A DNA stretch of 64,000 bases, taken from positions 1 through 64,000 of the forward strand of contig JAPTJF010000197.1 in NCBI GenBank assembly GCA_029339195.1. Reading direction: 5' to 3'. The notes under the pieces are model-generated. The model had not been told where the DNA came from. It made no database searches and saw only the letters and a list, made by a program, of their open reading frames with translations. How positions within the stretch are numbered: position 1 is the first letter of the stretch; every line of letters starts with the position of its first letter. A program made the position numbers and the translations under genes. Below are positions 46,501 through 59,500 of the stretch, one piece after another. Origin of the DNA: Micractinium sp. NFX-FRZ. Taxonomy: Eukaryota > Chlorophyta > Trebouxiophyceae > Chlorellales > Chlorellaceae.

Positions 46501-48087
46501 GCACACGCCCTGCTGCAGCACAGCGAGCTGGAGGCGCGCATTGGGGAGCTGGTGGAGGGGAGCGTGGAGGATGTGCTGATGCTGGCGCGGTGGGTGGGCT
46601 GTGGGGCTGGTAGGAATAGGGTCAGGGTTTTTGGGCACCCTAGCGTTGCTTCCTTGTGTGGAGGGTGTGCCGATGCTGGCGCAGTGCGTGGGCTGTGTGC
46701 ATGCTGTGTGCAGGGATGGGGTGGCGGCTGGGGCGACGGGTGGGGTCGTGTCTGTGGTGGGTGCGTGGCAAGCGAGAGGCGGTGGGGTATGCGGTGGGCA
46801 TAGGTACGCACGGCAGTGCACAGCATTGCATGCCATCGGCCGGCTGTGGCCCCCGCCTGGCGCCTCCCAGCATGTCCACACCTCATCCAAGCCCACCTGC
46901 CCCGCCCTGCCCGCTGCAGGCTGTGGCAGCTTCAGAGCAAGATGGCGGCGGTGGGCGGGGAGGGCGCGTACGAGGCGCGGCTGGACCGGGTCATGTCGGC
47001 ACGCACCGGCCTGGAGCAGCGGCTGCAGGTGGGGGGCAGGCATGAGGGGGACTGGCAGGAGGGAGCAGCCTGCGCCTGCCCCTCTTCCTCCCCAACCCCG
47101 CCCCCTCCTCCCCCCCCCTTCACACACCATGCCTGCCCCTCTCCTCCCCCTCTCCTCACCCCGCTGGTGCAGCTGGGGCATTCGGTTCAGTTGGCTGGCT
47201 CCTGTGTATGCATGGTTGCCCCGCCATGCCCGCCTCGTCCAACCCCTCTCGCGCTCTGTCCCCCCCCCCTCCTGGCCCCCCGCAGAAGCGCATCGAGCTG
47301 GTCGACTCGTACGCCCGCGTGATTGCCATGATTGAGATAGAGGTGGAAATGGATGCAGACCTGCCCGCGGCGGAGGTGCTGGGTGAGTGCACCAGTGACT
47401 GATTTCTTGATGCCTGGATGGCAGGCAGGCAGTGGCAGGGCCCGCGGCGGAGGCAGATACCTGCCCCTGATGCTGCGCCCCACGTCGCCGCCCCTGGCAA
47501 TGCACGTGCAACCTCCAGCCAATCGGCCAGCCATCATCCTGCAAGGCCTCCAGCGCCGCTGCCCCGCCCTGCCTGCGTTTGAATTTTTCGCCTGAAAATA
47601 CGGCAGTCGCCCCGCTCGCCCCTCTGCCCACCTCCGCCGCCCCACCCCACCCCACCCCTGCACACCCGTGCCCTACCGCCTGCAGGCATTGAGGAGCAGA
47701 TCCTGCGGCTCAGCGAGATTGAGGCGCTGCAGGAGGAGTGGCAGATACAGGTGGGCAGGGGCAGGGAGGGAAGCGACAGTGGGCAGGGGCAGGCAGGGCG
47801 GGGAGTGCGCTGGCAGCCAGCAAGCTGAGGGGCAGGAGGGAGGCGTGCAATGCAGGATTTGCATCGAGTGCAGGCAGGCATTGTGGGTCATGCTGGCGGA
47901 CTGGCCTGCTGTGGAGGGCGAGCGCATGGCGTGCGCTGCAGCCTGCTGCGGAGGGCGGGCAGTCAAGGCTGCTGGGGGCCGTGACTCAGCGCCTTCTTAT
48001 ATCTTTGGCCTGCCTGCCCGCCCACTGTCACTGCAGGCTGAGGCGCAGGACGAGGTGGAGCGGCTGCTGCGCAGCTCTGCCATCTGA
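43504..48087 (+). CDS. Plastid-targeted membrane protein with coiled coils; function unknown
   Basis: I do not recognise the family, but splice-consistent exons and conserved-looking helices support a real gene. The start at 43504 has an excellent context (CACCACCATGG); an in-frame ATG at 43294 is less likely. The N-terminus MATLTATVPAASRPGLRSPA is transit-peptide-like, followed by an Ala/Gln-rich region. LELLMACLDRGNAALALSIF and AALVVGLTRVLETRAAITLI look like helical-hairpin (PPR-like) units. Later exons: SKPLAVVQPQEGVKMVADSF, EQNWLLAAARRVGLLKRSAL with VHTLLVETPSGQQRTF, GTSTADVPAKVGDRVTVVCA, a hydrophobic exon (LPSWAVPAAIVLTAGDAASS then LPLIAAGAVAATLATG, about 45868-45987) that may span a membrane, and five short exons of charged heptad-like helix (for example RLKQLPARVLEVQATRQKLL, KRIELVDSYARVIAMIEIEV) to the stop at 48085-48087. 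Confidence 0.7.
45299..45446 (+). repeat. Diverged in-frame duplicate of an exon start
   Basis: ATGGGCACCTC at 45299 and at 45401 begin two similar blocks encoding MGTSAADVSP and MGTSTADVPA. They are 102 bases (34 codons) apart in the same open frame. The second belongs to the exon MGTSTADVPAKVGDRVTVVC; the first lies in what I take to be the preceding intron. Confidence 0.75.
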
Positions 48088-48927
48088 GCAGGGGCCCACC
48101 AGGCGCCCGTGTCACCGGCGCTGCCTTCGTGCCTCGTACTTGTGGGGCGCCCGATCTACTCGCTGCCTGCGCACTACCCATTGGGCAACCGCTGGACTGG
48201 CCCCTCCGGCCCCTCGGTGTCGTCGCCAACGCAATAGCCTTGTCCTTTCCGCCACCCTCCCAGCCCACCTGCCACTTACTTGAGAGCTCTCCTCTGCTTT
48301 CCCTGCTTGCACTGCCGAGCCATACGTGTCCTTCTCAGACATGTCTTCCTGATTACACCTAGCTGCTGCTGCCGCACCTTGCAAGTCGATCTGATGCACT
48401 TCAACTGTGCCCCGCTTTCTCTCTTTCCCCCGAGCTGCCCAGCTGCCGCTGCTGCCCAGTGCACTCCCTATCTGCTGTTGCGCTGGATGCCCCCCCCGTT
48501 TCCTGTTCCGAGCTGTGAGAAGCCTCCTCAGATTTCGACTGCTAGTTCCTTTGTGTTGGCATACTTGATGTTTCAACTTATATGCCGACCAGGGAAGCAA
48601 AGCCAAAGCCTAGCTGCGCTGGCAAGGGGGTGCAGGTGGAGACTTTGGCGACCAACCGGGGGCAGCGGGGGTGGGAGTATGGGGCAGGGGGACAACAGAG
48701 CTGGGGTGTGGTGCGAGTAGCCAGAGCTAGAGTGAAGACATCGATGGGCAAGAAGAAGAGGGATGGGCAGTGGACTGGACGAGCGGGAAGCAGGGCAGCG
48801 ATGCCAGGAGAGGGGCATGGCTGCAGCCGGCTGGCATGGCAGTGGGAGCTGGGTGTGCGGCACCAGGCTTTGAGCCCCACTCCGGCCCACTTGAAATGGG
48901 GAATGGGTCCCTGGGGTGTGTGGTGGG
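48088..48927. other. Convergent 3' intergenic region
   Basis: Contains the 3' UTRs of two genes that meet tail to tail. A minus-strand TGTAA (ttaca at 48353-48357) could serve the minus-strand gene, which would give it a long 3' UTR. No TGTAA was seen for the plus-strand gene and no coding exon is supported. Confidence 0.5.
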
Positions 48928-51900
48928 TCAGGTTCCCCGGGTGAACAGCGGGGGCTGGCTGAAGCCGCGGTCTCCGGAGGGCATCCAAGTGAACTGCAGC
49001 ATGCTGGGGCCGTCGGCGTGCAGGAACTGCAGCATGGCGAGCAGGGGTGGGGTGGGGTGGGGTGGGGTGAGGTGAGGTAGGGTTGGGTGGAGGCTCATCA
49101 CGCCCTGGTGGTGTTTAAATGCAGGCACAAGTCGGACTGGAACTGATGCCGTACACAGCAACTTGCTTCGCTGCCACGACGCCGACAGCAGCATGGAGCA
49201 GCGCACCCCCGCAGGACAGAGGCAGCCACTGGCAGCCATTTGGCGTGTCCACGTGAAGGTGAACTTGCACACTTCAGCTGATGCAGCAGCCCCGCACCTC
49301 GAGGACAAACGGGATCTCCCCCGCCTTGAGCGACGTGGTGAGGGTCTTGGTGATGAGCTGGGTGGAGGTGCCGTCTGCGGGGGGTGGAGTGTCAGGTGGG
49401 CCAGTTCACAGGAGATGTTGGGACAAGGACACATAAGCAGGCGTGCCGGCAGGCGGGTGCGCAGGCAGGCTGAGGCAGGCGAGTGGGCAACAGAGCATGC
49501 AGGCAGAAGCTGGGCAAGGAAAGCACAGCAGTTGGAGTGCAGCAAGGCGAAGGGCGCCCACTGCCGGCAGCCAACTCGGCGTGCCGCCAGCTAGGCCTGC
49601 CCCGCCCCCAGCCAGCCCGTGCACCTGTCACGCGCAGCCGGGGCTCCTCCTTCTTGCCGAGGAAGACGCGAGCCGGGCCGCTGGAGGTGATGCTCAGCTG
49701 CAGCGTCTTGGCAGCCTGGGCGGGTGTGACCTTGAGGAATCCGGTGGCCCTCAGGGCAAAGTTCTTACGGACCAGGGGGCTGATGCAGAGGGTGCCGCAG
49801 TAGAAGTTGACCGCGCGCATCAAGCCACGGGCAGCGGGGCGCCTGCAATGAGGGAATGAAGGGGTGGGGGAAGCTTTGTAAGCGCGCCACTGGCGCCCAC
49901 AGCGGGCGGCGCAGGGCCCGTGGGCGAGGTGGGGACAAGCAGCTGCACAGTGCCGGGCAGTGCTGCCAGGCACGTGTTGCGGGCCATGCCGGCATCGACA
50001 GGCAGTACCCAGGCCAGCGCCAGCTGCTTCCACTCTGCACGCAGTCAACCAGCTGCCGCCCCTGGCCCTGCTGGCGCCTCGCTCAGTGGTGGCAGCAGGT
50101 GGGTGGTGCTGCGGTAATGTGCGGGACCTAAAACGCACCAAAGCCTCCTCCCCCGCCGCTACTCACCCCGACGTGACGGGGAAGGGGTAGGTGATGTAGG
50201 GCCTGGTGGAGCTGTAGAGCACGAAAGACAGGCCCCGGGCCAGGGTGGGCTGGAGGCGGGGGGGCGAGGGGGGCGGGGGCGAGGGCACGGGCCTGGGCAG
50301 GAAGTCGACCAGCAGCTTGAGGGCGTCGCAGGCGGCACCCCTGGAGCCGGAAGCCGCGGCGCGGTTGTACAGCTACAGAGTGTGCAGTGGGGAGGTGGGG
50401 AGTAGGCAGGCAGATGGGGAGAGTTATGGGCTGGGGGGGCCTGCAGCGGGCATTCCGCTGGGGGGGGGGGGGGGGCGGCCTGCCCAAGGCACGTACCAGT
50501 TCAGCGCGGTGTCAAGGCTGAGGGTGCATGCCTCGTCCGACCTCGTCCGGCAGCATTGGGATCAGGCCCATCCTGAAGTTCCTCTTCCGGGGAGCTAAAG
50601 AAACTGGTGAGGCCAGACTGCTTGCCCCGATGACCAGCCCCTGGCTCACGCTGTGGTGCCTGAGCCACCCGCCCCACCAGCACCTGCCAGCACCCACAGA
50701 CAGGCAGAACGTCACAGGCAGGACGCCCTGCCATGGCCACAACCTCCCATCCCCTCCCGCCACGGGCCGCACTTGCCTGGCGCACGGTGGAGCGGTAGGG
50801 TGCAAAGGCGGGCATGTAGTCGTCCACGGTGAGGCACGTGTTTTGGTACTCAAAAACCTGGGTGCCCGACGTGGTGAAGCACTTGCTGGTGCGGGTGCCC
50901 AGGCAGGAGTCGAGGAGGCACTGCAGCGCCACGTCACAGTTCCACAGGTTGGTGGGCGGGGTGGCCGGGTCCACCGGCGCGTTGGCCTGCGTCGGCTGCC
51001 CGCTCAACACGATGCCGAAAGGGATGAGGAGGCGGTTGGAGGGGTGCTCCATCAGCGGGCGGGCGCTGCCCCAGTGGAAGGCGTGCGAGGCCACCAGCAT
51101 GCCGCCGCCGGAGACCACGTAGCTCTGCAGCAGGTTGGCCGACGTGCCCACGCTGGCCTGCTGCCCGTCCACGATGTAGGCGTCCACGCGGGCGGACAGC
51201 AGCTTGTCGGCGGGCACGACGCCCACGTTGCGCAACAGCCTGGGGGCCTGCGGGGTGGTGTGCGTGGGGCAAGGGGGGGGGGATGATGGCGGATATGGTG
51301 GGTGAATGTTGAGGGGAGGGCAGACGGCAGCAGATTGGAGTAGGCCCCCACGGTTTGGCGTGCCGGATGTGCTGCTGCTGCTGCCTGCCTGCGGAGCGCC
51401 TGCCAGGCAGCAGTACACCGCAGCTACTTGAGCAGCACAGCCAGCTGGAGCCGAGGTTTACGTCGCCGCCGGCCGGACGCCCCGCGCACCTCTTTGACCA
51501 TCGCCTCCACGATTCTGTTGACAAAGTTGGTGTTTGATGCGATGCGGATTTGGCGCTTGGGGCCGCTGGCCTGCCCCACCCAGGTGGCCGCGTTGACCAG
51601 CATCCTGCCCAGCCCGCTGCCCTCGCAGCAGTCGAAGGCAAAGCCAACGTCGGACAGGCCGTCGCTGGCAAAGTGGACCACGCGGCCGCTGCCGCCTGTG
51701 CTGGCAACCACAATGGGGTGGCCATCGGTGTCGATTGCCACCGTGGCGGCCGCTCCAAACAGCAGGTCATAAGAAGCAAACCAGGAGGAGCGCTGCAGGT
51801 CGGTCACGCCGGCGGTGAGCACCTTGTAGTCGGCGGCGCCAATGGTCTGCAGGGCCGCAGAGGCTGCAGCATGGGGAAGGAAGGAAGGCCAGGCGGGGGC

Positions 51901-52116
51901 GGCAGGTGGTGCACGGGGCTCAGGAGGCAGGCGGGGGACCCGCGGGGCTCGCCGCAGTATCCCGGACTACTGCTTCAGGTTGGCCACACTACATGGTGCT
52001 TCTTCGCAAATTGAATGTGACTCCTCACCTGCCAACGCTTGCAGCGCCACCAGAACAGCAAGGGCTGCAGTCAAGTGCCAGCAGCATCTGCGGCTGTGCG
52101 CCGCCGCTCCCGCCAT
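48928..52116 (-). CDS. Secreted protein with gatase-like (TCAF/M60-associated) region and PA14-like C-terminus
   Basis: Predicted extracellular or vacuolar protein. The start MAGAAAHSRRCCWHLTAALA continues into LVALQALAG, a good signal peptide. Next exons: LQTIGAADYKVLTAGVTDLQ, TVAIDTDGHPIVVASTGGSG, DGLSDVGFAFDCCEGSGLGR and NTNFVNRIVEAMVKEV, then LLRNVGVVPADKLLSARVDA with LQSYVVSGGGMLVASHAFHW, resembling the glutamine-amidotransferase-like fold found next to M60/TCAF proteins. I saw no HExxH motif, so no protease activity is claimed. The C-terminal exons RPYITYPFPVTSG, NFYCGTLCISPLVRKNFALR, GFLKVTPAQAAKTLQLSITS, DGTSTQLITKTLTTSLKAGE and FLHADGPSMLQFTWMPSGDR have the layout of a PA14 beta-barrel and end in PPLFTRGT. 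Splice choices at 50490-50620 are uncertain. Confidence 0.62.
50460..50475. repeat. 16-base G homopolymer in an intron
   Basis: Uninterrupted G run (C on the coding strand) inside an intron of the gatase/PA14 gene, between exons at about 50170-50378 and 50493-50530. Confidence 0.9.
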
Positions 52117-53569
52117 CCTCGGGCGCGGCGCCAGTGGCAGCAGGGGCCTGCAGGCCACAGGGGGGCCGGAATTAGCCGAACGGCGCTGGCACAGAACAGT
52201 TGACTCCCGGCCTGACTGCCTTTGCGTGACGGGCAGGCGCTAGGCGGTGTCCGTCCGAGCAGTCGCCACTGTCCAAAGTTTGGGGCAGCCACTTCAGAAC
52301 GGGCGCCACTAGGCCGCTCACTCGCTACAGCAGGTGCAGAATGCGGCCGGGTTCCTGCAGGCCCTTCGTGGAGGGTGGGCGCGACGGGCGAGGCACTCCC
52401 GTTGAGTAGGGGCTTGAGCGGGACGGCACTGCACAACACGCGTGTCCACCGTCAACCTCGCGGCGCAGCTCATGCATTTCCTGCCCCTGTCCCCACCGCG
52501 CGCTCGCCAGCTCAGCATGCTCCCCTCCTTCCTCGTACTCAGGACACCCACCGGGCACATTTCGCTTATTCTTTGCGGCTGCAATCAGCTTGTATCCAAT
52601 AAAAGCTGGCAGGACCTGCAAGAGGCAGCATGGCGGAACCAAGGTGACGCTGCTTGCACTAAGCTGGAAGCGGCTGCCGTCTGCAGTAGCTTGCGCCGCG
52701 CCGCAGCAGCTGCGACCATGTCTCGTTTGGCATGCACATGAAGGGACATTGTTGGTGCGCCACACTGAGCACTTCCAGCAGCAGCATTTGGATATGTGAT
52801 GCAAACTGCTGTCATGCAATCGCCGGGGCGACAAGCGCTCCAGCAACAAGACAAGATGCAGGCGCCTAGAGTGCGCAGGATTTGTACCTGCGCTTATGCT
52901 GCACTCGGGGACTGCACACATAGGCAAGCCAGCAACAGAATGTTCGGAAAGAAAGAGAAGACGGCTGTGTGCCCAGAACGCACCAAGTGCTGGCGCCAGC
53001 ATCAGTGCAGAGCGGCGGTGGCGGCGGCGCTGCCAGACCCGATTTTGGGCACGGCAAGGGGGACCTTCCTGCATGGTCCGCTGCCACCATGAAGGTGCAT
53101 GAGAAATGGCACGCCACTGTGGGGAGAGCCTGAGGGACTCGGTTGAGGGTCCCCCGTACCGGCGTCGCCGCCGCTGCATCACATGCTTCTTGTTCGATGG
53201 ATTCCATCATAGCGCGCATATAAGGGCTAAGTGCAATCGCTGCATTCCGGCGTGATGGTACCACGGGGCATGCTGACTTGGAGAGGCGGAAGAGCCGATT
53301 CAAACGAACCTCAGGCTCGCGCTCAACCTGTCCTGGCGGTGACGATTTGGCTTCAGTTACATGCGTGAAATCATTTCCGGCACGAAGCGGATGCAAAAGG
53401 GCCCAGCCACTGCCGCCCTTGCTGGGTGACGGCGCGAGGGCGGCGGGGCCCCTCCTTCAGATAGGACCGTCCTGCCTGGGAGGGCTGCCCCTGTCCCCCG
53501 CCACCATAAATTTCTAGCACACCGCGGCGCACTGTGTCTGCATGCCGGTTCGCGGTGACGCTGTCTGGC
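52117..53569 (-). other. Unresolved region with a possible small-gene exon
   Basis: Between the signal-peptide gene start and the DDT gene stop, the best coding candidate is a minus-strand exon after acceptor TCTTGCAG (about 52614) reading VLPAFIGYKLIAAAKNKRNV and then PG before a GTGGGT donor. This looks like a membrane helix with a basic end. A minus-strand ATG at 53208 (MMESIEQEACDAAAATPV) with a downstream GTACGG donor could be a first exon, but I could not join the two convincingly. A TGTAA for the DDT gene lies at 53357-53361. Confidence 0.35.
53357..53361 (-). terminator. TGTAA poly(A) signal of the DDT-WHIM gene
   Basis: Plus-strand ttaca about 210 bases past the stop codon in minus orientation. 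Confidence 0.5.
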
Positions 53570-56500
53570 TCACCGCCGCCGCCCGGTGGGCACATACTCA
53601 TCCTCCGACACATCCTCCGCCGCCCCCGCATCCGGCTCGCTCTCAGACTCCCCCTCCTCATCCTGCAGCGGCGGCAGCCATGGCAGGGAAAGCAAGGCTT
53701 TGTAGCGTCAACCAAACAGCAGGAGGTCCTGATTCCGGGTCTGCGCTGCATGCCTTGCGCACGCTGCCCTTGCATGGACAGGTGGGTAGATAGGCAGCTG
53801 ACGTGGCAGAGCGTACGCCGTGGCGCACCAGCCCGCGGCCTTCACCCAAGCCTGCCCTGCCTCTCCCTCCCCATGCCTGTAAAACGCTCACCTCCAGGTA
53901 CTTGACCTTGTTGGCAGACTTGCGAGCGCCGCCGCCCCCACCGCCGCGCCCCCCCCGCCCGCGACCACGCGGCGCCGGCATTGTGGCGGTGACATAGGCA
54001 GAGGCATCGGCCTCCACCTCTGGCATGCCGTTTCCGTTGTGCTGCTCAACCTGCTGCGCGGCCCCGCTTTCGTCCTCTGCCACCTGCATCTCGTCCACAT
54101 CCCCTGCCTCCTCCTCCTCCTGCTCATACATGCGCGCCAGATCGGTGCCGCTGGCGGCGCGGCTGGTGGCGCGGCTGCCGGCGCGGCTGCCGCGGCCGTA
54201 GGCCACGGCGGCACGCAGCTGCCGCTCATCCACAAACTGGCTCACCCCGCCCACGTCCCTGCAGGCGCACCGGTGGCAGGCAGGTGGGAGGCAGCGGTGA
54301 GAGGCGGGGCTGTGCAGGGAGGTGACGGGAGGCGCGAGCTGTGCTGTGGGGGGTGAACTGGACCAGCATGAGTGCACTAGTTGAGGGCAGTGACAGCAGC
54401 AGTCTCTGCAGGCAAGGATGCAGGGGCGAGAGGGTGCGGCAACCAGCACCGCCACGCAGGTCAGGCGGCTCACTCCTTCACGGGGGCAGCAGAGCGACCG
54501 CGCCTCAGGCCGCCACGCGCCGCCTCCCCGGGGTCCCCGGAGGGCGAGGGGACGCGCTGCAGGGAGCAGGGGCGGGGGGTGGACAGGGGAGGGGCGGAGC
54601 GGCCGGTGAGCTCGCAGCAGCTTGGGAGGCAGCACCGGCGGCTGACTTTCTCTCTCAGCATGCACCGCACATAGCCAGCGGCGCCAGGCAAACGGGCAGC
54701 AGGGTAGCTTTCCCGGCAGCGCGCGCATGCAAAGTGGTACGCACCCTGCGACGCCTCCTGCCGCCCAGCTCGTCATCCGAGTCCTCCTCCCCCCGCTGAG
54801 TGGAGCGGATGGCTGCAGGTGGTGATGAAAGGGAGACAAGGTGGTGAAGCGACGCAGCGCTGAGCAGACGGCAAGGATGAGCGCTGGCAGAAGAGGGGGG
54901 CATCAGCGGAGGTGGTCCAAGTGAGGACAGCGGCAGGATGACGGCTGCCCGGCGCTGCCTGCAACCAAACTCCGCACTCTCGTCCGCCACATCAATCCAC
55001 TCCCTCAGGCCCCGCCCGCGCAGACCCCCACCCACCCTCACCACACACACTGTACCATCCCACCCACCGCTGCGCAGTGTCTCGTCGTAGTCATTGAACG
55101 CGTAGTTGACGCGGGCGCGGGTGCGGCGGGACCTGCGGGGCAGGGGTGCGGCACAGAAACAAGGTCAGCAACGAGGGTAGTCGAGGCGGTGCCAGCGCCA
55201 GTGGGACGCATGTGCGGGCACTGCGGGGGCTGCAGGGCGAGGCGCACAGACATCAGTGGCGCAGCAGGGGCGATGCGTAGGTGGGGCGGGGCCAAGTGGA
55301 GCACAACAGGTCGGGCGAGAGCGGGTGACAAGGGGCTGGGTTGCGCAGGCGTAGGCGGGGCAGCATGGGGTGAGGCATGGGCAGCATGGCGGGGACAGTA
55401 CTGTCCGCTCAGGCGGCCCCTGTTCCTCCCAATTCCTCCACAAAAACATTGGCGTGCTCATGTGCACTGTGGCGCGCCCTCACACCTGCCGCCGTCCACA
55501 GCCGCCGCAGAGGAGCCGCGGCCGCCCGCCACCGCGCCCGACCCGCCGCTGCCAGAGGGGCCGCCGACGGGGAGCGCGATGGCCGCTGCCACCTCGGGAG
55601 GCATCGCCGCCAGCGCCGCCGCCACGGGCGCCTGCACCCCCAGTTTCTTCTGCACCCGCTCCGTCGCCTTGGTGCGCCGCTCCTCCTCCTCCTTCAGGGC
55701 CACAATGGTGGGGATGACCTGGCAGGGCGAGGGCAGGGGGAGGCAGGGCGATGTCAAATTGTACACAGTGCGGTGTGCGTGAAGTTGCAAGGCTTTTGCG
55801 ATGTGCACGAGGCAAACAAGCATGTGGCAGTCAGGGTGCGGCATGCAGGGCTGGGCAGCAGGCAGCTCTGTCGAGAGACATGCCAGCTTGAGCACCAGGC
55901 GTGGGGAACACCAGCAGCACCGACTTGTGCTGCAGCTGCACAGTGCGGCGATTGTGCAAGCCACGCCCATCCCCCGCAGGCCAGCGCAGCGGGGTGCAGC
56001 GTCACTCACAAACTGCCGCAGGCGCATGGCAAAGGTGGCCTCGTCGGTGTTGCCGCTGGAGGAGAAGCGGGCGGCGCAGTCCTGCAGGGGGAAGAGCCAG
56101 GCCGGGGGGTGGGGCATTAGGGGCTGGGCAGGGTGGGGCGGGGCAGGGCAGGGCGGGTCAGCACACCGCTCATCAGTACACCCCCATGGGGTGAAAAGAG
56201 CCCTGGCACAGATTTTCGGGTGGTTGGCAGCAAGTTGACTGGCCACCTCCTGCACACGAGGGTGCGCCTGTGTAGCCAAGCCAACACGGCATACGCCCCT
56301 CACCCTTCCTCCTGCACACCCTGCTAACCGCTCGTTGCCTGGTTTTAATAGCAACAGCACACATCAGGCCCCACCCCGCCCCGCCCCGCCCCTCACCTCA
56401 AACTCCTGCAAGCTGCTGGCCACCAGCTCCCAACGCAGCTCTGGCTGAGGGTCCGCCGGCACCTGGTACTCCAGCAGCCGCTGCCGCCGCTCCGCCCAGC

Positions 56501-59500
56501 CCTCCCCCTCCTCCTCCGACTCCTCCTCCTGCTGCTGCTGCTGGGCAGCGGCCGCTGCGAAGGCCATGCCGCGCTGCGCATTGGCCATCGCCGCCTGCAT
56601 GGCTGCGGCCTGAGCTGCCATGAGCTGGGCGGCTGCCGGCCCCAGCATGGCTGCCAGCGCGGGGGGCATCACCGCCCCCGGCCTTGCCAAGGCTGCCATG
56701 ACAGCGGGCAGGCCGCCCTGGCTGGCCATTGCAGCCATGGCAGCAGGCAGGCCCGCCATGCCCTGCTGTGCAAGCGCCGCCATGCCTGGGTGCATGAACC
56801 CGGGGGGCAGCGCACCCGGCTGCATGAAGTGCACTGGCATGGCAGCCGGCATGGGCTGCGTAGCGGCTGCCGGCGGCTGCGGCGGCTTGGCTGCCGCTGC
56901 TGCTGGTACTGGTGGTGGTGCTGCTGCTGCTGCCGGGGCTGCTGCTGCATCTGGTGCTGCCCCCGCCGCTGCCTCCTGCACCACGGCTGCTGCCTCCTGC
57001 TTCAGCTCGGGCTCTGCTGGCGCCTCCTGCTTGGGAACAGGCTCTGCTGCCTGCGCATCCATGGGCTCGGGATCTGCTGCTGCCCGCTGTGCCCCTGGCG
57101 GCTGCGGCCCCTCCGCCTGTGCTGCTGGTTCCTGCGCCGCCTGCGCTGCCGCTGGCTCCTGCTTCACCTGTGCTGCGGGCGCGCCGCTCCCACCTTCCGC
57201 CGCTGCTGCCTCCCCTGCGACCGCTGCCGCCTCCCCTGCAGCGCCTGCGCCCTCCTCCGCGCTGCATGCCGGCGCATCTGGCTGGCTGGCTGGCACCTCG
57301 CGGTACATGCGGAAGTCTGCAGGCAGGCGGGCAGGCGGTACAGGCGCCAGGGGGCAAGGATTGGGGGGTCAAGCCAGGGGCAGGCACTTCTGAGGTGGGC
57401 CATTCGCTTGTGCACAGCAATGCGCCGGGTTGGTGGCAGGTTGAATGGTCTAACAGCTGGCGACCCTTGGCGGCCTGCCGCCAGCACACATCCCTGCTCT
57501 TCACTCCACCCGCACCCCACCCACCCGAGGCGCGCAGGAAGTCGATGATGTAGTAGCGCCCGCCGTGCCGGTCCAGGCCGTTGGGCTGCCGCCGGAAAGC
57601 CTCCGTCCCAAGGTCAATGGTGGGCGCCTCGTCGGGCTGCAGGCGGGAGCCAGGGGCGGCGGGCGGAGGCAGGTTTTGAGGGGGGCAAGTGTGAAAGGTA
57701 CCCAGTAGGCTGGTGTTGGCACGCTACAGGGGAGGCAGGCCACGGAGGGGTGGGGCAGCATGCATCGGCGGCGCCCCCAATGGCACTCGTGACGCGCAAC
57801 ACATGCCCCGAGCTGTGCCCTGCACTGGCCCCACCCGCCACCCCACACGCTGTGGATGGTCACCCCACCCACCTTGCCGCGCCGCACGGCATCCTGCTGC
57901 GCCATCATCAGCAGCTGGATCTCCCCGTGGTTCCACTCCCGGGAGTAGCTCTCGCCCACACGGAACTGAAGGTGAAGCATGAGCGGGGCGGGATAAGGTA
58001 AGCTCAAAGGATGTTGCAAAACAGCATGCGACTCGCATGACGCCGCCAGGCCTGCCAGAAGACAGCGCAATCGTGACTGGTCATTAGCATCAGCAATACT
58101 TGCAAGCCAGGGGGGCGCACCTGGATGTCCTCTCGGTCGCAGCGGATGGTGCAGAGGAAGTGCAGCGCGCGCACCCTGTGGGCAAGGCGGGCCAACAGAG
58201 GCGGGGCAGTGTGAAGCTTGCAGCACCTCCGCCACCCATCTCCAGCGCAGCTGCTGCACCGCTCAACCCGGGCATCCCACCCGACTGACCAGCTCCCTAG
58301 CGGGGAGATGCTGCAAGCTGGCTCCGCCCTGCTTCTGCTGCTTCACAGCCTGCGTCTCCCCGCCTGCCTGCCTGCCTGCCTGCGGCGTCCGACTCCTCGC
58401 TGCCTGCGCCCGACTGCCAGCTGGCTGCCGCCTCACCTGTCCTCGGCGGCCAGCCGTGCATACTGGTACGCCTCAAAGTACTTGTCAGGCTTGAAGGGGC
58501 AGTGCAGGCCGCCTGCGGTGGGGAGCACACGATGCATCGGGGCAGCCATGAGAGAGGGGTGGGAGGCCAGCGGTGAGCCCCACAGGCCACAGGCTGGCGT
58601 GTGCTACATCCATGTCCTGGCAGCACATGCGGTGGCCAGAGTTTCCACGGCTGGCAGCATCAGCACCGTGTGAAGCAGGCATGCCCTCTCCGCTCCTGAC
58701 GCCATCCCAGTGACTTCCTACCCGCCCGCCCCCACTCACTCAGCAGTGGGCGCCAGTGGTACTTGATTTTGTTGGCCAGGTGCACCTGCCACGCGTCTCG
58801 TGGCACCTCCTGCTTGGGGCTGATGCCGCGCATGATGTCCTGGCGCAGGTGGGGCAAGTAGGCGGGGCCGCAGGCAGCAGCGGTGAGGAGGGAGACGAGG
58901 CATGAAGATGCCAGCAGCCACAGCGGCACTCTCAAGTGTACCGCACTGCTGCCTTACAAAAAATAAAGGGGGCATTGTCACGCGAAACCGTCCGTATGCC
59001 TTCCCCACACTGCAAGCACCTGCTGACTGATGAAGGCGTGCAGCCGCCGCCTTCCACCCAGCATGACAAAGCATTCCACCCAGCATGGCAATAAGAAGCA
59101 CTGTTGTGCACGCGCCCGCAAACAGCCTTCCGCTCGCCCTCGCACGCTGCACACCGCCGCATGCGCCCCGCCCTCGCCCGCCTCACAATGTGCAGGTCTG
59201 CCAGCAGGCCGTCCCGCCCATCGGAGTACGCCATCACATGCTCCAGCTCAGCAGCGGAGAAGGAGCGGCTGATGTTGAGCTGCTTCCTGCACACAAGGGA
59301 TAACAAAACAGGGCGGAAGGAAGGAAGCAGGAGTCGGTGGGGAGAATGCCGCCGGCCAGTGCGCTGAGCCCACGCTTTGCTTGGCAGTGGGATGCTACCA
59401 AAGCGGGCGGATGTTGCGGACCAGCCAAGCGCGTGAGTCGCGCCGCCTCCTGCCCTTGCACACGCTCCCAAGCTGAACCAAGCATGACCCCAACATGGCT

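Noticed and set aside
49050..49090. G-rich ggggt/gaggt/agggt array resembling telomere repeats
   Set aside because: Irregular, very short, and on the coding strand it is the pyrimidine tract before a 3' splice site.
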